Below are positions 7,883 to 17,600 of a stretch of DNA of 44,102 nt, piece after piece. The DNA comes from Bifidobacterium breve (GTDB lineage Bacteria > Actinomycetota > Acidimicrobiia > Acidimicrobiales > Ilumatobacteraceae). A model generated the notes under the pieces. The model was not told the origin of the DNA. It searched no databases and was given only the letters and a program-made list of their open reading frames with translations. Within the stretch, counting starts at the first letter, position 1. Each line of letters begins with the position of its first letter. Position numbers and translations under genes: made by a program. The DNA lies in contig CAMCZG010000008.1 in assembly GCA_945886445.1 (NCBI GenBank), positions 1-44,102 of the forward strand, read 5' to 3'.

Positions 7883-9069
7883 AAGCACTACGCGTTGATC
7901 GCAGCACTGGTCGCTTCATGCTGGCTCGTTTGGTGTCGGGTATCGACACGGGCACCGCAGCAAAAATTGGGCCACTCACACTCACTAACTGTGAGCCACC
8001 CACACTAGTGAACAGCGAATGGCAACGTGTACACCCACTGCTCACCGGCATTTGCGGAAGCGACCTTGCCACTGTGGAAGGTCACGCATCTACCTATTTT
8101 GAACATTGGGTGAGTTTTCCCTTTGTGCCCGGGCACGAAATTGTTGGCACTCTCGACAGCGGCGAACGCGTGGTCATTGAACCCGTCCTTGGTCATGCCG
8201 CACGCGGTGCCGAACTTCCCTTCCCCGATGCAGCACCAGGTGATGGCGACGACTACGCCCATTTAGCAATGCCGCCGTTAGAGCCAGGAATTCAAATTGG
8301 ATTTTGCAACTCCACTGGTGGCGGTTGGGCTACCGAACTCATTGCGCATGCTTCACAAATTCATTCCATTGCGAGCGACATGCCCGATGAACGCGCTGCT
8401 CTTGTAGAGCCCGTTGCTGGCGGTATCCACGCGGCGCTCTTAGCCATATCGCACGCAAGCAAAACCGAAGCTCCGCTTTTTGCCGTACTGGGAGCAGGAA
8501 CAATGGGACTATGCGCAATTGCTGCTTTGCGCAAGCACTCCCCACAAGCAACCATCATTGTTGGTGCTCGCTACCCCGCTCAAATGCGACTCGCAAAAAC
8601 GTTTGGTGCAACTTCTGTTGTGAAACCTGAAGAACTCTTGCGCGCCGTGCGTCATGCCGCAGGTTGCCATGTAGTTGGCGATTATCTTTCGTCGGGTGCT
8701 CACGCCACCATCGACGCAGTGGGTAACAGCAACAGCATTGCGTTGTCACTACGCATGACACGCCCGCGTGGACGCATTGTTCTGATGGGCATGCCCAGTG
8801 AAGTCACTGTCGATCTCACCGGGTTGTGGCATCGCGAGACTCAGCTGATGGGTGCATACACCTACGGCACTGAAACTTTGCCTAACGGAACAAAAAAGCG
8901 CACGTTCCTTCTTGCCATTGAGTTGGCAAATGAAATTCGCGCTGAACAAATGCTCTCGGCCACCTACCCATTATCTGAATATCAACAAGCACTGCGCCAT
9001 GCCTCTGAGGCAGGTGCACGAGGAGCCATCAAAGTGGCCTTCGATATGCGACAGGAGAAATTGCGCTAA
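7879..9069 (+). CDS. medium-chain (MDR) alcohol dehydrogenase
   Basis: 396 aa dehydrogenase of the zinc-type alcohol/sorbitol dehydrogenase family. Catalytic zinc ligands are visible: Cys59 in TGICGSD, His86-Glu87 in PGHEIVG and Glu177 in LVEPVAGG. The nucleotide-binding motif is LGAGTMG (204-210). The four-cysteine structural zinc loop normally found after about residue 95 is missing: 95-140 has no CxxCxxC cluster. It probably oxidises or reduces an alcohol/aldehyde pair and would suit the product of the upstream acyl-CoA reductase. It overlaps both neighbours (ATGA at 7879; TAATG at 9067-9071), so it is translationally coupled within the operon. The substrate cannot be stated. Confidence 0.85.
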   Translation: MKALRVDRSTGRFMLARLVSGIDTGTAAKIGPLTLTNCEPPTLVNSEWQRVHPLLTGICGSDLATVEGHASTYFEHWVSFPFVPGHEIVGTLDSGERVVIEPVLGHAARGAELPFPDAAPGDGDDYAHLAMPPLEPGIQIGFCNSTGGGWATELIAHASQIHSIASDMPDERAALVEPVAGGIHAALLAISHASKTEAPLFAVLGAGTMGLCAIAALRKHSPQATIIVGARYPAQMRLAKTFGATSVVKPEELLRAVRHAAGCHVVGDYLSSGAHATIDAVGNSNSIALSLRMTRPRGRIVLMGMPSEVTVDLTGLWHRETQLMGAYTYGTETLPNGTKKRTFLLAIELANEIRAEQMLSATYPLSEYQQALRHASEAGARGAIKVAFDMRQEKLR

Positions 9070-10655
9070 TGCCACGTCCAGGATTTGTACTCGATGTAGA
9101 CCGCTCAACACCACCCATTCTCTTTTGGCGCGGTGAGAACTATTCGCTTGAAAAGCTGCCTGCCGACCGTTCACGAGTCATTTATGCTCCCGAGCCAGAA
9201 GCACCAATAGACGACATCGATTCGGCTATTCGCCATGCACTATTGAACCCCATTGAAATGGACCCACTGCCAACGCTTTTGTTTCCTGGCATGAAACTCA
9301 CCATTGCATTTGACGACATCTCTTTGCCTTTACCAAAAATGACGCGTCCCGATATTCGTCAACGCGTTATTGAATCGGTACTCGACCTTGCAGCAGAAGC
9401 TGGTGTCGACGACGTCCACATCATCGCGGCGCTTGCCCTCCATCGCCGTATGACCGAAGACGAACTACGACACATGCTTGGAGACCGCGTGTACGACGCC
9501 TTTGCGCCACGTGGCATGTTGTACCAACATGATGCTGAAGACCCAGACAACATGGCACTTCTTGGTGAAACTCCTCAAGGAGAAGAAGTGGAAATCAACA
9601 AGCGTGCTGCAGAAAGCGACTTGTTGGTTTATGTCAACATCAACCTTGTTGCCATGGATGGTGGCTGGAAGAGCACCGCAACGGGGCTCTCGTCGTACCG
9701 TTCGCTACGCCACCACCACAATACGCACACCATGGAAAACAGCCGTTCGTTCATGGATCAGCACAAGAGCGAGTTGCACAAGAGCAACTGGCGCATGGGT
9801 GAGATCATGAAGAAGCACGGTCCGAAAATTTTCCAAATTGAGACAACAGTCAATAACGACACCTTCCCTTCTGCATTTGACTTTCTTGGTAAGCGAGAGT
9901 GGGAATGGAATGCACGCGACCGTGCCAAGTTTGTTGCGTCCTCAGCAGCGCTCAGTCGCACCCCGGCTCGCATGCGCCGCAACATTTTCCAGTCCATTGA
10001 AGCACCACACCAAATGACAAGCATTCAGGCTGGCGAAGTAGAGGCAGTTCACAAAGTGACCACGGCCAATGTGTACCGCCAACAGCTTGTAGAGGTGCAG
10101 GGTCAAACCGACATTCTCACAATGGGAATTCCCTTTATTTGCCCATACAACGTCAACTCCATCATGAACCCCATCTTGGTCATGTGTACTGGTCTTGGTT
10201 ATTTCTTCAACCTTTACCGCAATAAACCACTCGTGCGTGAAGGCGGCGTCATCATTATGACCCACCCGACCACCAACGAATTTCACCCAGTGCATCATCC
10301 GAGCTACATCGACTTCTTCGAACAGGTGCTCACAGAAACAACCGTGCCAAGCGAATTAGAAGCACGCTTTGAAAAGAAGTTTGCCGAAGACGAGTGGTAC
10401 AAGCACTTGTACCGAACAGGAAATGCATACCACGGCGTTCACCCGTTCTACATGTGGTACTGGGGCAGTCATGCCCTTCAACACTGTGGCAAGGTCATCA
10501 TTGTGGGCGGCGATGCGCCAACTATTCGTCGACTTGGCTTTACACCCGCGTCAACTTTCAATGACGCTCTTGAAATTGCGAGTGATGTTGTGGGTCGTTC
10601 ACCGACCATCACCCACTTCCATACCCCACCCATCATGATTGCCGATGTGAAATAA
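9069..10655 (+). CDS. LarA-like protein (DUF2088, lactate racemase family)
   Basis: 528 aa, longer than classical LarA (about 420). Recognisable LarA-type features are FDDISLP (81-87), ALHRRMTEDEL (123-133, His125), and a lysine in GGWKSTATG (Lys201) at about the place of the LarA lysine that binds the nickel-pincer (NPN) cofactor. A histidine-rich HHHNTH follows at 215-220. LarA enzymes epimerise or racemise 2-hydroxy acids by hydride transfer. No larB, larC or larE cofactor gene is in the window. It sits between the alcohol dehydrogenase and the acyltransferase with overlapping or 12-bp junctions, so it probably acts on an intermediate of the same pathway. NPN use and substrate are inferred, not seen. 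Confidence 0.75.
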   Translation: MPRPGFVLDVDRSTPPILFWRGENYSLEKLPADRSRVIYAPEPEAPIDDIDSAIRHALLNPIEMDPLPTLLFPGMKLTIAFDDISLPLPKMTRPDIRQRVIESVLDLAAEAGVDDVHIIAALALHRRMTEDELRHMLGDRVYDAFAPRGMLYQHDAEDPDNMALLGETPQGEEVEINKRAAESDLLVYVNINLVAMDGGWKSTATGLSSYRSLRHHHNTHTMENSRSFMDQHKSELHKSNWRMGEIMKKHGPKIFQIETTVNNDTFPSAFDFLGKREWEWNARDRAKFVASSAALSRTPARMRRNIFQSIEAPHQMTSIQAGEVEAVHKVTTANVYRQQLVEVQGQTDILTMGIPFICPYNVNSIMNPILVMCTGLGYFFNLYRNKPLVREGGVIIMTHPTTNEFHPVHHPSYIDFFEQVLTETTVPSELEARFEKKFAEDEWYKHLYRTGNAYHGVHPFYMWYWGSHALQHCGKVIIVGGDAPTIRRLGFTPASTFNDALEIASDVVGRSPTITHFHTPPIMIADVK

Positions 10656-10667
10656 GAGTGTTGCGCA

Positions 10668-11705
10668 GTGGCAAATAATTACCCAGCTTTCAAGAGTCGC
10701 TCAGAATCGGCGCGACGTGTTTTGCAACGCGGCGCACGTGGCATTGCCGGTGTGGAAAAGATTGCGTCAAAAGGCGTGGCTTTTTGGCGTCGAGCCGGAT
10801 TTCCTTTTCGCGCCCCTTCAGTTCCGCGCGGCGTGAGCGTTCCACCCAAAGAGCCACATCTTGGCGCTTACTTCGATACCTCATTTGCCCGTAAGCCTGC
10901 CGCTCGTGCAGTTCGTCGTGTTCTGGTGGCCGGCCCTGTTACCGCAATGGTGAAGTTCCTGGCGCGTCCCAAAGTTGAAGGAATTGATCGCTTAAGTGAC
11001 TTGGCAAAGCGAACCGATGTAGGCGGAGTAATTTTTGCGCCTAATCATCATTCACATATTGATACTCCACTCATGACCACCGCGGTTCCTTCTCCGTGGA
11101 ACGACCGTCTAGTTGTGGCCGCAGCAGCCGACTATTTCTTCGACAAGCGCACGAAAGGCACTATTGCCGCACTCGCGCTGAATGCATTCCCCATTGACCG
11201 CGAAACAACAAGCCGCAAATCGTCCGATGAGTTGCGTGCGCTACTTGCTCGCGACTGGAGCGTGGTTATTTACCCCGAGGGTGGTCGCTCGCCAGATGGT
11301 TGGGGTCAAGACTTCAAAGCTGGCGCTGCCTACTTAAGCATCAAAACTGGTTCGCCAGTTGTGCCCGTATTCATTGACGGAACCGGTTCCGTTTTCGGAA
11401 AAGGAATGAAGCGCCCACGTCGTGGCCATGTGCGAGTTATTTTTGGCGCACCACTTTTCCCTGAAGAAAATGACAATACGCGACGCTTCAATGATCGCAT
11501 TGAAAAAGCGGTCACCCTTCTCGGCGACGAATCACTCACCGATTTTTGGACATCACGTCAACGGGCAGCGGCGGGTCGTTCCACTGCACTCACTGGGCCT
11601 GAATACTCCGGTTGGCGCCGCCAGTGGAGCCTGTATGAGCACCGCAAGATGGGCGCAGCAGGCCAACGACGCCGACAAAAACGGCGCTGGCCAAACCTCG
11701 GCTAA
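10668..11705 (+). CDS. 1-acylglycerol-3-phosphate acyltransferase-like (PlsC)
   Basis: 345 aa acyltransferase. PlsC motifs: NHHSHID (126-132, the H-x4-D catalytic pair His127/Asp132), FPIDRE (174-179) and YPEGGRS (202-208). It should transfer an acyl chain from acyl-CoA or acyl-ACP to a hydroxyl, classically of lysophosphatidate. The N-terminal 100 residues are basic and extend beyond a minimal PlsC; the C-terminus is strongly basic (RRRQKRRW), perhaps for membrane contact. The start is GTG at 10668, 12 bp after the LarA-like gene. Its presence with an acyl-CoA reductase and a PAP2 protein makes it one step of a dedicated lipid pathway rather than clearly the housekeeping PlsC. Confidence 0.85.
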   Translation: MANNYPAFKSRSESARRVLQRGARGIAGVEKIASKGVAFWRRAGFPFRAPSVPRGVSVPPKEPHLGAYFDTSFARKPAARAVRRVLVAGPVTAMVKFLARPKVEGIDRLSDLAKRTDVGGVIFAPNHHSHIDTPLMTTAVPSPWNDRLVVAAAADYFFDKRTKGTIAALALNAFPIDRETTSRKSSDELRALLARDWSVVIYPEGGRSPDGWGQDFKAGAAYLSIKTGSPVVPVFIDGTGSVFGKGMKRPRRGHVRVIFGAPLFPEENDNTRRFNDRIEKAVTLLGDESLTDFWTSRQRAAAGRSTALTGPEYSGWRRQWSLYEHRKMGAAGQRRRQKRRWPNLG

Positions 11706-11729
11706 TAAATTCCCTTTACGCTCTGACAC

Positions 11730-12539
11730 ATGGATTGGCTGACATGGCAACAAGGTGCTGCAATTGCCGCTTCAAGCGCAACAGCCTCGTTTGGCGTTCA
11801 GCGCCTGGCAGCTTCATCTAACAAAGACTCCTCGGTTGCCATAAAAGTTCGATCGAACTTCGTTGCAGCTACCAAAGAGATTGCTTTTGTATCGGGTTTG
11901 TATACGTTGTGGCGCTTGGCCCGTGTGCTGCCGCTCGACCAATCGGCGGGTGCAATTGACCGCGGTCGATCACTTGAGAATTTTCAACGAGAGATCTTTC
12001 TTCCCTCTGAACTTTCCTTGCAAAAATTTGTTCTCGAGCACGAATGGTTGGCTGAGCTGTCCAATGCGTACTACGCAATTGCACATGTTCCTGTGCTGCT
12101 TCTCTTTCTGGTGTGGCTTTTTGCCTTCCACAGAAGCGCATACCCTCAATGGAGAAACGGCCTCGCCCTGCTCACTGCAATGTGTTTGTCTTTGCGGTTC
12201 ATTCGCGTTGCACCACCGCGCTTTTTTCCTGAGCTCGGGTACATTGACCTCTCCACGCGATACGGAATGTCTATTTACGGACCCGTTGGCAAAGGTGTAT
12301 CCGACCAATTTGCCGCCATGCCTTCAATTCATGTTGGCTGGGCAGCTGTGGTGTCGCTAGGTGTAGTGGCGGCAAGTACAAGCAAGTGGCGCTGGCTTGC
12401 ACTCTTTCATGTTTTGGCAACCATATTTGTTGTGTCAGCAACCGGAAATCATTGGTGGCTCGATGGGCTCGTTGCTATTGCACTTCTTGGCATTGCGCTA
12501 TTGATAGATGAAAGATTTATCCGAGCCAGGCGGGAATAA
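11730..12539 (+). CDS. PAP2_3-family membrane phosphatase/transferase
   Basis: 269 aa polytopic membrane protein, about six hydrophobic segments. It carries the PAP2 catalytic motifs AMPSIHVGWA (197-206, His201) and TGNHWWLDG (238-246, His241, Asp245), plus an upstream RVAPPRFFPE (159-168). This arrangement is that of the PAP2_3 group, which includes the inositol-phosphorylceramide synthase Aur1 and related head-group transferases as well as lipid phosphatases. It ends the five-gene operon, 24 bp after the acyltransferase. A likely job is removal or exchange of a phospho-head group on the lipid made by the operon; that is inference. The last 23 bases overlap the convergent LysM gene. Confidence 0.8.
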   Translation: MDWLTWQQGAAIAASSATASFGVQRLAASSNKDSSVAIKVRSNFVAATKEIAFVSGLYTLWRLARVLPLDQSAGAIDRGRSLENFQREIFLPSELSLQKFVLEHEWLAELSNAYYAIAHVPVLLLFLVWLFAFHRSAYPQWRNGLALLTAMCLSLRFIRVAPPRFFPELGYIDLSTRYGMSIYGPVGKGVSDQFAAMPSIHVGWAAVVSLGVVAASTSKWRWLALFHVLATIFVVSATGNHWWLDGLVAIALLGIALLIDERFIRARRE

Positions 12540-13116
12540 TGATGCTTTGCCCGGCAAACAGCTTGACGTCTGCTTGCGAGTACCAACCATTGGCCGCCAT
12601 GATGGCCGCCATTTTTACGCAAAACACTGAACCAATTTTCGATAGCGAATCGCCGGGCGCAACTTCATATGTTCCTGCCGGACGAGACCCACAACCTTTA
12701 GAACTTGGCCCTTGCGGAGGCAGTGTTGTGTTGGCAATTGCCTGAGCAGAGGTGCTTTTTGCCGTGGGTGGAATTTTCATGCTTTGCGTAGGAAGTGGAA
12801 ATTGTGAGATGGAAACCCAACCGTTATACATGAGCAATTCTTCTACGCTGACCCCATAGGAACTGGCTACCTTGATGGGCGAATCGCCTGAGACCACAAC
12901 GTATTCCTGCTCGTACCCAACCGAGCCAACTGGCAACGTCGTGCTCACACCTGGAGCAGTAGTAATGACCGGAGGAATGGTGGCGAAGTCTGTTGCCCCC
13001 ACAGGCACAACAGTTGTTGCGCTACCAGCGACATCTTGGCTACAAGCGCTGACTGCGAGAACCATGAGCGGAGTAAAAAAGACACCAAGAACTACTGGCA
13101 CCCAGCGTCGCTGCAT
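12517..13116 (-). CDS. LysM-domain lipoprotein
   Basis: 199 aa exported protein with two LysM peptidoglycan-binding domains, about residues 71-115 (YVVVSGDSPIKVASSYGVS) and 149-195 (YEVAPGDSLSKIGSVFCV). From the ATG at 13116 the N-terminus is a classic lipoprotein signal: MQRRW, a hydrophobic stretch, then the lipobox VSAC with Cys25. An in-frame TTG at 13164 would add 16 charged residues before the signal and overlap gltD; I reject it. A Thr/Val-rich low-complexity linker (26-65) follows the lipid anchor. Cys142 and Cys166 may form a disulfide. It is likely a cell-envelope anchor, with no catalytic domain. It lies 40 bp downstream of gltD on the same strand. Confidence 0.85.
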   Translation of the reverse strand: MQRRWVPVVLGVFFTPLMVLAVSACSQDVAGSATTVVPVGATDFATIPPVITTAPGVSTTLPVGSVGYEQEYVVVSGDSPIKVASSYGVSVEELLMYNGWVSISQFPLPTQSMKIPPTAKSTSAQAIANTTLPPQGPSSKGCGSRPAGTYEVAPGDSLSKIGSVFCVKMAAIMAANGWYSQADVKLFAGQSIIIPAWLG

Positions 13117-13156
13117 GCGCACAGTTTCTCGTTCTCGTTCTTGCACAACCTCAATC

Positions 13157-14608
13157 TTACGCAAGAGGCCGTGCAGTAGGTGCTATGGGGTACGGCAAAT
13201 GTGTTTCTCCCATGAGGAACGCATCTACTCCGGCCGCGCATGCACGACCTTCAGCTATTGCCCACACAATGAGGCTCTGTCCACGACCCATATCGCCTGC
13301 CACAAAAACTCCATCGGCTGATGTTTTGTAATGTTCGTCACGAGCGACGTTGCCACGATCGTCGTAGTTCAAACCCATCTGATCGAGCCAAGAACCTTTT
13401 TCCGGACCAACAAAACCAAGTGCAAGAAGCACGAGGTCGGCAGGAAGTTCTTGATCGGAGCCAGGAACTTTTTCAAACTTCCCGTTCTTCATCTCTACTT
13501 CATGAATGAGAAGTGCACGTACATTGCCCTGACCATCGTCGAGGAAACGTTCGGTGTTCACGCTAAACACACGCTCGCCACCTTCTTCATGTGCGCTCGA
13601 AACGCGATATACAAGACTCCACTGTGGCCAAGGGTTATTGCCAGCACGTTCTTCTGGCGGGCGCGGCATAATTTCCAACTGCGTTACCGACTGTGCACCA
13701 TGACGATGCGAGGTCCCCAAGCAGTCGGCGCCCGTATCGCCACCACCAATAATGATGACGTTTTTACCTGCAGCAGAAATGGGTGACTCTGCAAAGTCGC
13801 CCTCTTGTACTTTGTTGGCCAATGGCAAAAATTCCATCGCCTGATAGATGCCTTTGAGTTCACGACCAGGTACTGGTAAATCACGCCATGCGGTTGCCCC
13901 GCATGCAAGAACCACCGCGTCATGAGTTGCACGAAGCACTTCTACGTCAATGACCCCACCCACATCTGCATTCACACGGAACTCAGTTCCCTCTTCGCGC
14001 ATTTGCTCTAAACGACGGTCGATGTGATGTTTTTCCATCTTGAATTCAGGAATGCCATAGCGCAAGAGTCCGCCAATGCGGTCGTCTCGTTCCAGCACCA
14101 CCACATCATGCCCAGCACGCGTGAGTTGTTGTGCAGCCGCCAAACCGGCGGGACCACTGCCAATAACAGCGACGCGCTTGCCTGTTTTTACCGAAGGCTT
14201 TTGTGGAACAACCCAGCCTTCATTCCATGCATGGTCAATAATTTCTACTTCTACTTGCTTAATAGCTACTGGTTGCGCATTAATGCCAAGTACACATGCC
14301 GACTCGCATGGTGCTGGGCACAGCCGACCCGTGAATTCAGGGAAGTTATTGGTGGCATGCAAGCGGTCAATGGCATCGCGCCAATGATTGCGATACACCA
14401 AGTCATTCCAGTCGGGAATGAGGTTGCCCAGTGGGCATCCGTTATTGCAGAAAGGAATACCGCAATCCATGCAACGGCCAGCCTGATGATTGAGCGCATC
14501 TTTATCGAAAGGCTCGTACACCTCTTTCCAGTCGCGCAAGCGAACGGGAACCGAGCGACGTTGTGGACCTTGACGGTCCCACTTCAAAAATCCTGTTGCC
14601 TCACCCAT
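13157..14608 (-). CDS. gltD: glutamate synthase small subunit
   Basis: 483 aa beta subunit of NADPH-dependent glutamate synthase. It takes electrons from NAD(P)H through FAD and passes them to GltB. N-terminal Fe-S cysteines are Cys46, Cys49, Cys54, Cys58 and Cys97, Cys101, Cys105; the FAD motif is IGSGPAG (149-155) and a second dinucleotide motif [12 protein letters not shown] lies near residue 285. Length is standard. The start ATG lies within the end of gltB (8-bp overlap, 14601-14608), so the pair is translationally coupled with gltB first. Confidence 0.97.
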   Translation of the reverse strand: MGEATGFLKWDRQGPQRRSVPVRLRDWKEVYEPFDKDALNHQAGRCMDCGIPFCNNGCPLGNLIPDWNDLVYRNHWRDAIDRLHATNNFPEFTGRLCPAPCESACVLGINAQPVAIKQVEVEIIDHAWNEGWVVPQKPSVKTGKRVAVIGSGPAGLAAAQQLTRAGHDVVVLERDDRIGGLLRYGIPEFKMEKHHIDRRLEQMREEGTEFRVNADVGGVIDVEVLRATHDAVVLACGATAWRDLPVPGRELKGIYQAMEFLPLANKVQEGDFAESPISAAGKNVIIIGGGDTGADCLGTSHRHGAQSVTQLEIMPRPPEERAGNNPWPQWSLVYRVSSAHEEGGERVFSVNTERFLDDGQGNVRALLIHEVEMKNGKFEKVPGSDQELPADLVLLALGFVGPEKGSWLDQMGLNYDDRGNVARDEHYKTSADGVFVAGDMGRGQSLIVWAIAEGRACAAGVDAFLMGETHLPYPIAPTARPLA

Positions 14609-17600
14609 GGGCTACCTCCATGATTCGTTTGTTGGTTTCTTCTTCATCAAGACCTTCAGACTTTGCCTGAGCAATTGCCCCAAGAACATTGCGGTAATCG
14701 CGTGGCATTACCTTGCGGATTTTTGATGTTTCTACATTCCATGAATTCAAGAGGCGTTGCCCCACTTCAGAACCTGTGTACTCCACATGTTTTTCTATTG
14801 TTGACTTCAACCATTCCAGGTCGGTGTCATCAAGTGGTTCAATTTCCACAAGTTCATAGTTCACTCGCGACGCAAATTCTCCGTCGCGGTCGTAAACGTA
14901 GGCAATTCCACCCGACATACCTGCAGCAAAGTTGCGGCCTGTGGCACCAAGCACCACCACACGACCACCGGTCATGTATTCACAACCGTGGTCGCCCACT
15001 CCTTCAACAACAGCTATGGCGCCTGAGTTGCGCACACAGAATCGCTCGCCCACCATGCCGCGCAAGTAAATTTCTCCACTTGTTGCACCGTAGCCAATGA
15101 CGTTTCCAGCAATGACGTTGTCTTCAGCAACGAATGTTGATGCATCACTTGGGCGAACAATGAGTCGCCCGCCCGACAAACCTTTACCGAGGTAGTCATT
15201 CGAGTCGCCAACGAGTCGCATTTCAATACCGCGTGGCACAAATGCGCCAAAAGATTGACCTGCTGAACCAGTGAACTCAATAGCAATAGTGGCATCGGCA
15301 AGACCAGCACCACCCCACTTCTTCGTGAGTGCACTACCCAACATGGTGCCAACAGTTCGGTTGACGTTACGGATGGGGAAAGACAACTGAACAGGAGTTC
15401 CTTTTTCCAAAGCATCTTTGCTTGCAGCAATGAGTTGCATATCGAGAGCTTCTTCCAAACCGTGCTCTTGCATCACGCTGTGATGCCTTGTTTGGTTGTA
15501 AGGGTTCTCTGGCACGGCAAGAAGTGGCGAAATATCGAGCCCTTCTACTTTCCAGTGATCTATTGCTTCAACTGCATCAATGAATTCAACGTGACCAACC
15601 GCCTCTTGAATACTGCGGAATCCCATCGCTGCCAAATACTCACGAACTTCTTCAGCAATGAATTCAAAGAAGTTGGTAACGAATTCTGGCTTGCCACTAA
15701 AGCGTGCACGCAATTCAGGGTTCTGTGTTGCAATACCTACTGGGCATGTATCGAGATGACATACACGCATCATGATGCAACCACTCACCACAAGCGGCGC
15801 TGTTGCAAAGCCGAACTCTTCAGCACCAAGCAATGCAGCAATTACTACGTCGCGGCCAGTTTTCATTTGTCCGTCTGCTTGCACAACAATGCGGTCGCGC
15901 AGACCATTGAGCATCAAGGTTTGCTGTGCTTCAGCAAGACCAAGTTCCCACGGGGCACCTGCGTGCTTGAGTGATGTAAGTGGAGACGCACCTGTGCCAC
16001 CGTCGTGGCCAGAAATAAGCACCACGTCGGCCTTTGCCTTGCTCACACCTGCAGCAACAGTTCCTACGCCTACTTCTGCAACCAACTTCACGTGTACACG
16101 TGCTTCAGGGTTGGAGTTCTTGAGGTCGTGAATGAGCTGCTTGAGATCTTCAATGGAATAGATGTCGTGGTGTGGCGGCGGGCTAATGAGACCCACTCCA
16201 GGAGTACTGAAGCGTGTTTTTGCTATCCACGGATACACCTTGTACCCAGGAAGTTGCCCACCTTCGCCAGGCTTGGCGCCTTGTGCCATTTTGATTTGAA
16301 TATCGTCGGCATTCACAAGGTATTCACTCGTCACACCAAAACGACCTGAAGCAACTTGCTTAATAGCTGAGCGCTTTGAGTCGCCGTTTGCCATTGGCAT
16401 GAAGCGCTCTGAATCTTCGCCACCCTCACCGGTGTTGCTCTTGCCGCCAATGCGGTTCATTGCAATAGCCAAAGTTTCATGGGCTTCAGCAGAAATAGAG
16501 CCATAGCTCATTGCGCCTGTAGAGAAACGAGCAACAATGTCGCTGACCGATTCCACTTCGCTAATGGGCACTGCAGGGCGCACGCCCGTTTTCAAGTGGA
16601 AGAGCCCACGCAATGTTGCAAGATTGCGAGACTGGTCGTCTACTGCTGCTGTGTACTCTTTGAACAGGTCGTAACGTCCTGAACGCGTGCTGTGCTGTAG
16701 GCGGTACACCGTCTCGGGGTTGAAGAGGTGAAACTCACCTTCGCGACGCCACTGATACTCGCCACCTAATTCCAATTTGCGGTGCGATCGTTCTTCAGGA
16801 CGCGAAGGGTGTGCAGCACCATGACGCGCAGCGGCTTCCATAGCTATTTCGTTGAGTCCAATACCACCCAGACGAGAAACGGTTCCGGTGAAGAACTCGT
16901 CAACCAGTTCGCTTGACAAGCCAATGGCTTCGAAGATTTGTGCTCCGGTGTACGACGCAACCGTTGACACACCCATCTTTGACATCACCTTCAAAACACC
17001 TTTACCAGACGCCTTGATGTAGTTCTTACGTGCTTTGCCGGCATCGATGCCGCCAAGACCATGGAGACCAATACCTTCACCACTCAAAATCATGTCGTCA
17101 ATAGATTCAAAGGCAAGGTACGGGTTAATTGCAGCAGCACCAAAACCAATGAGCAGCGCCATGTGATGCACTTCTCGGGCGTCACCTGTCTCCACAATCA
17201 GCCCAACGAGAGTGCGCTTTTTCTGGCGAATGAGATGATGATGAACAGCGCTTGTCATGAGCAACGAAGGAATAGGCGCGTGAATTTCATCTGAGTTGCG
17301 GTCAGACAAAATAATGATTCGCGCACCATCGTCAATTGCATCTTCTACTTCACTGCGTACACGTGTGAGTGCTTCACGCAGCGCTTCTCCGCCACCACTG
17401 ACACGAAAGAGACCAGAGATAACAGCCGACTTCAGATGTGACAAATTGCCATCATCATTGATGTGAATAATGCGTGCCAGGTCGTCGTTGTCAATGATGG
17501 GGAAAGGCATAGCAAGTTGACGACATGCTTCTGGCCCTGCAGAGAGAAGGTTTGCTTCTGGCCCTACGGTACGGCTCACAGCAGTAACCACTTCTTCACG

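Noticed and set aside
14024-14623. 199-codon open frame opposite gltD
   Set aside because: Shadow of the conserved gltD reading frame; no family resemblance.
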